The position numbers were made by a program, and so were the translations under genes. A DNA stretch of 32,780 nucleotides from an uncultured Erysipelotrichaceae bacterium (lineage in GTDB: Bacteria > Bacillota_I > Bacilli_A > Erysipelotrichales > Erysipelotrichaceae): assembly GCA_949289855.1 (NCBI GenBank), contig CASEPS010000021.1:1-32780 (forward strand), given 5' to 3'. Shown piece after piece: positions 32,518 to 32,780 of this stretch. The notes under the pieces were generated by a model. The model had not been told where the DNA came from. It was given only the letters and a program-made list of their open reading frames with translations, and did no database searches. Within the stretch, counting starts at the first letter, position 1. Each line of letters starts with the position of its first letter.

Positions 32518-32780
32518 CAGAAATGATTATGAATCTAGAATCAATCTGGAATTTCTAAAGAGACATTTACTATAAATTAACAAAAACTTACTATTATAAT
32601 TACATTCACAGAATATTATAACAGCGATGAGTATAGAAGAGCATTTATGAAAGGAATACAAAAATGAAGAAAGTATTGATGTTTAAGACAATATGTAAAA
32701 GCCCTCCATTAACTTGCGTGTTCGAGGATCATCCCACATACTAGTTATTGGAAAACAATAAGAATGGGGGAAGTTGCCTC
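32518..32780. other. A+T-rich region upstream of metK with no convincing gene
   Basis: This stretch is rich in A and T, with several TATAAT-like words on both strands (for example 32595-32600) but no -35 box at proper spacing. One short open frame, ATG 32664 to TAG 32744, encodes 26 residues (MKKVLMFKTICKSPP...) behind AAAGGA. It could be the start of a broken gene, a leader peptide or chance. Nothing else was recognised before the window edge. Confidence 0.5.
32664..32744 (+). CDS. Possible 26-residue open frame, doubtful
   Basis: The frame has an ATG with AAAGGA nine bases upstream and a basic, mildly hydrophobic start. It ends at TAG after 26 codons. No family is recognised, and no promoter with both boxes was found. 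It is listed only because the ribosome site is acceptable and the frame would otherwise be missed. Confidence 0.2.
   Translation: MKKVLMFKTICKSPPLTCVFEDHPTY

Noticed and set aside
32700-32780. Possible insertion-sequence end or tRNA-like piece near GTTCGAGGATCATCCC
   Set aside because: No inverted repeat partner, no transposase and no full cloverleaf could be formed within the window.

Overview
This window looks like a chromosomal segment of a low-to-moderate G+C Bacillota, most likely an Erysipelotrichia-type or related gut firmicute. That is an inference from the gene set: a complete V/A-type ATPase operon, a sepF-ylmH-divIVA-ileS cluster with an Ile T-box, an Opp peptide importer beside an oligoendopeptidase F, an ECF S component and a BrnQ carrier. 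Start codons are ATG, GTG and TTG with strong AGGAGG-type ribosome sites, and TGA is used as a stop.

Layout. 1-1300: the 3' part of an ABC exporter gene, probably frameshifted, a terminator, and a tRNA-Ser(CGA) on the minus strand. 1378-3674: oligoendopeptidase F and a small four-helix membrane protein. 3713-11393: a promoter and the oppA-B-C-D-F operon, ending in a small single-span membrane protein. OppC carries an unusual external insertion of about 200 residues with three repeats. The oppA-oppB gap holds a terminator-like hairpin and a second, longer inverted repeat. 11419-20982: a promoter and nine V-ATPase genes in the order stalk (G/H-like), C, I, K, F, E, A, B, D. The last gene overlaps an M42 aminopeptidase gene, and a terminator follows. 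21001-23045: an ECF S component between two terminators with identical stems, then BrnQ. 23074-27745: the division cluster sepF, ylmH, divIVA, then an Ile T-box leader and ileS. 27745-31190 is an accessory-like patch: a degenerate Rpn/PD-(D/E)XK-like protein, a broken RNA ligase gene, an orphan GNAT-like protein, a metallo-beta-lactamase-fold hydrolase and an endonuclease/exonuclease/phosphatase-fold protein. 31205-32517: metK on the minus strand, with its promoter and a SAM-I-like leader that appears to lack helix P4. The last 260 bases are A+T-rich with no convincing gene.

How the parts fit. OppABCDF imports peptides and the adjacent PepF can hydrolyse them; BrnQ and the M42 aminopeptidase also serve amino-acid supply. 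The rotary ATPase either builds or uses an ion gradient across the membrane. SepF and DivIVA act at the division site. ileS responds to uncharged tRNA-Ile through the T-box, and metK probably responds to S-adenosylmethionine through its leader. No CRISPR array, phage module or intact transposon was seen. The least ordinary items are the metK leader, the RNA ligase pseudogene and the three-repeat insertion in OppC.
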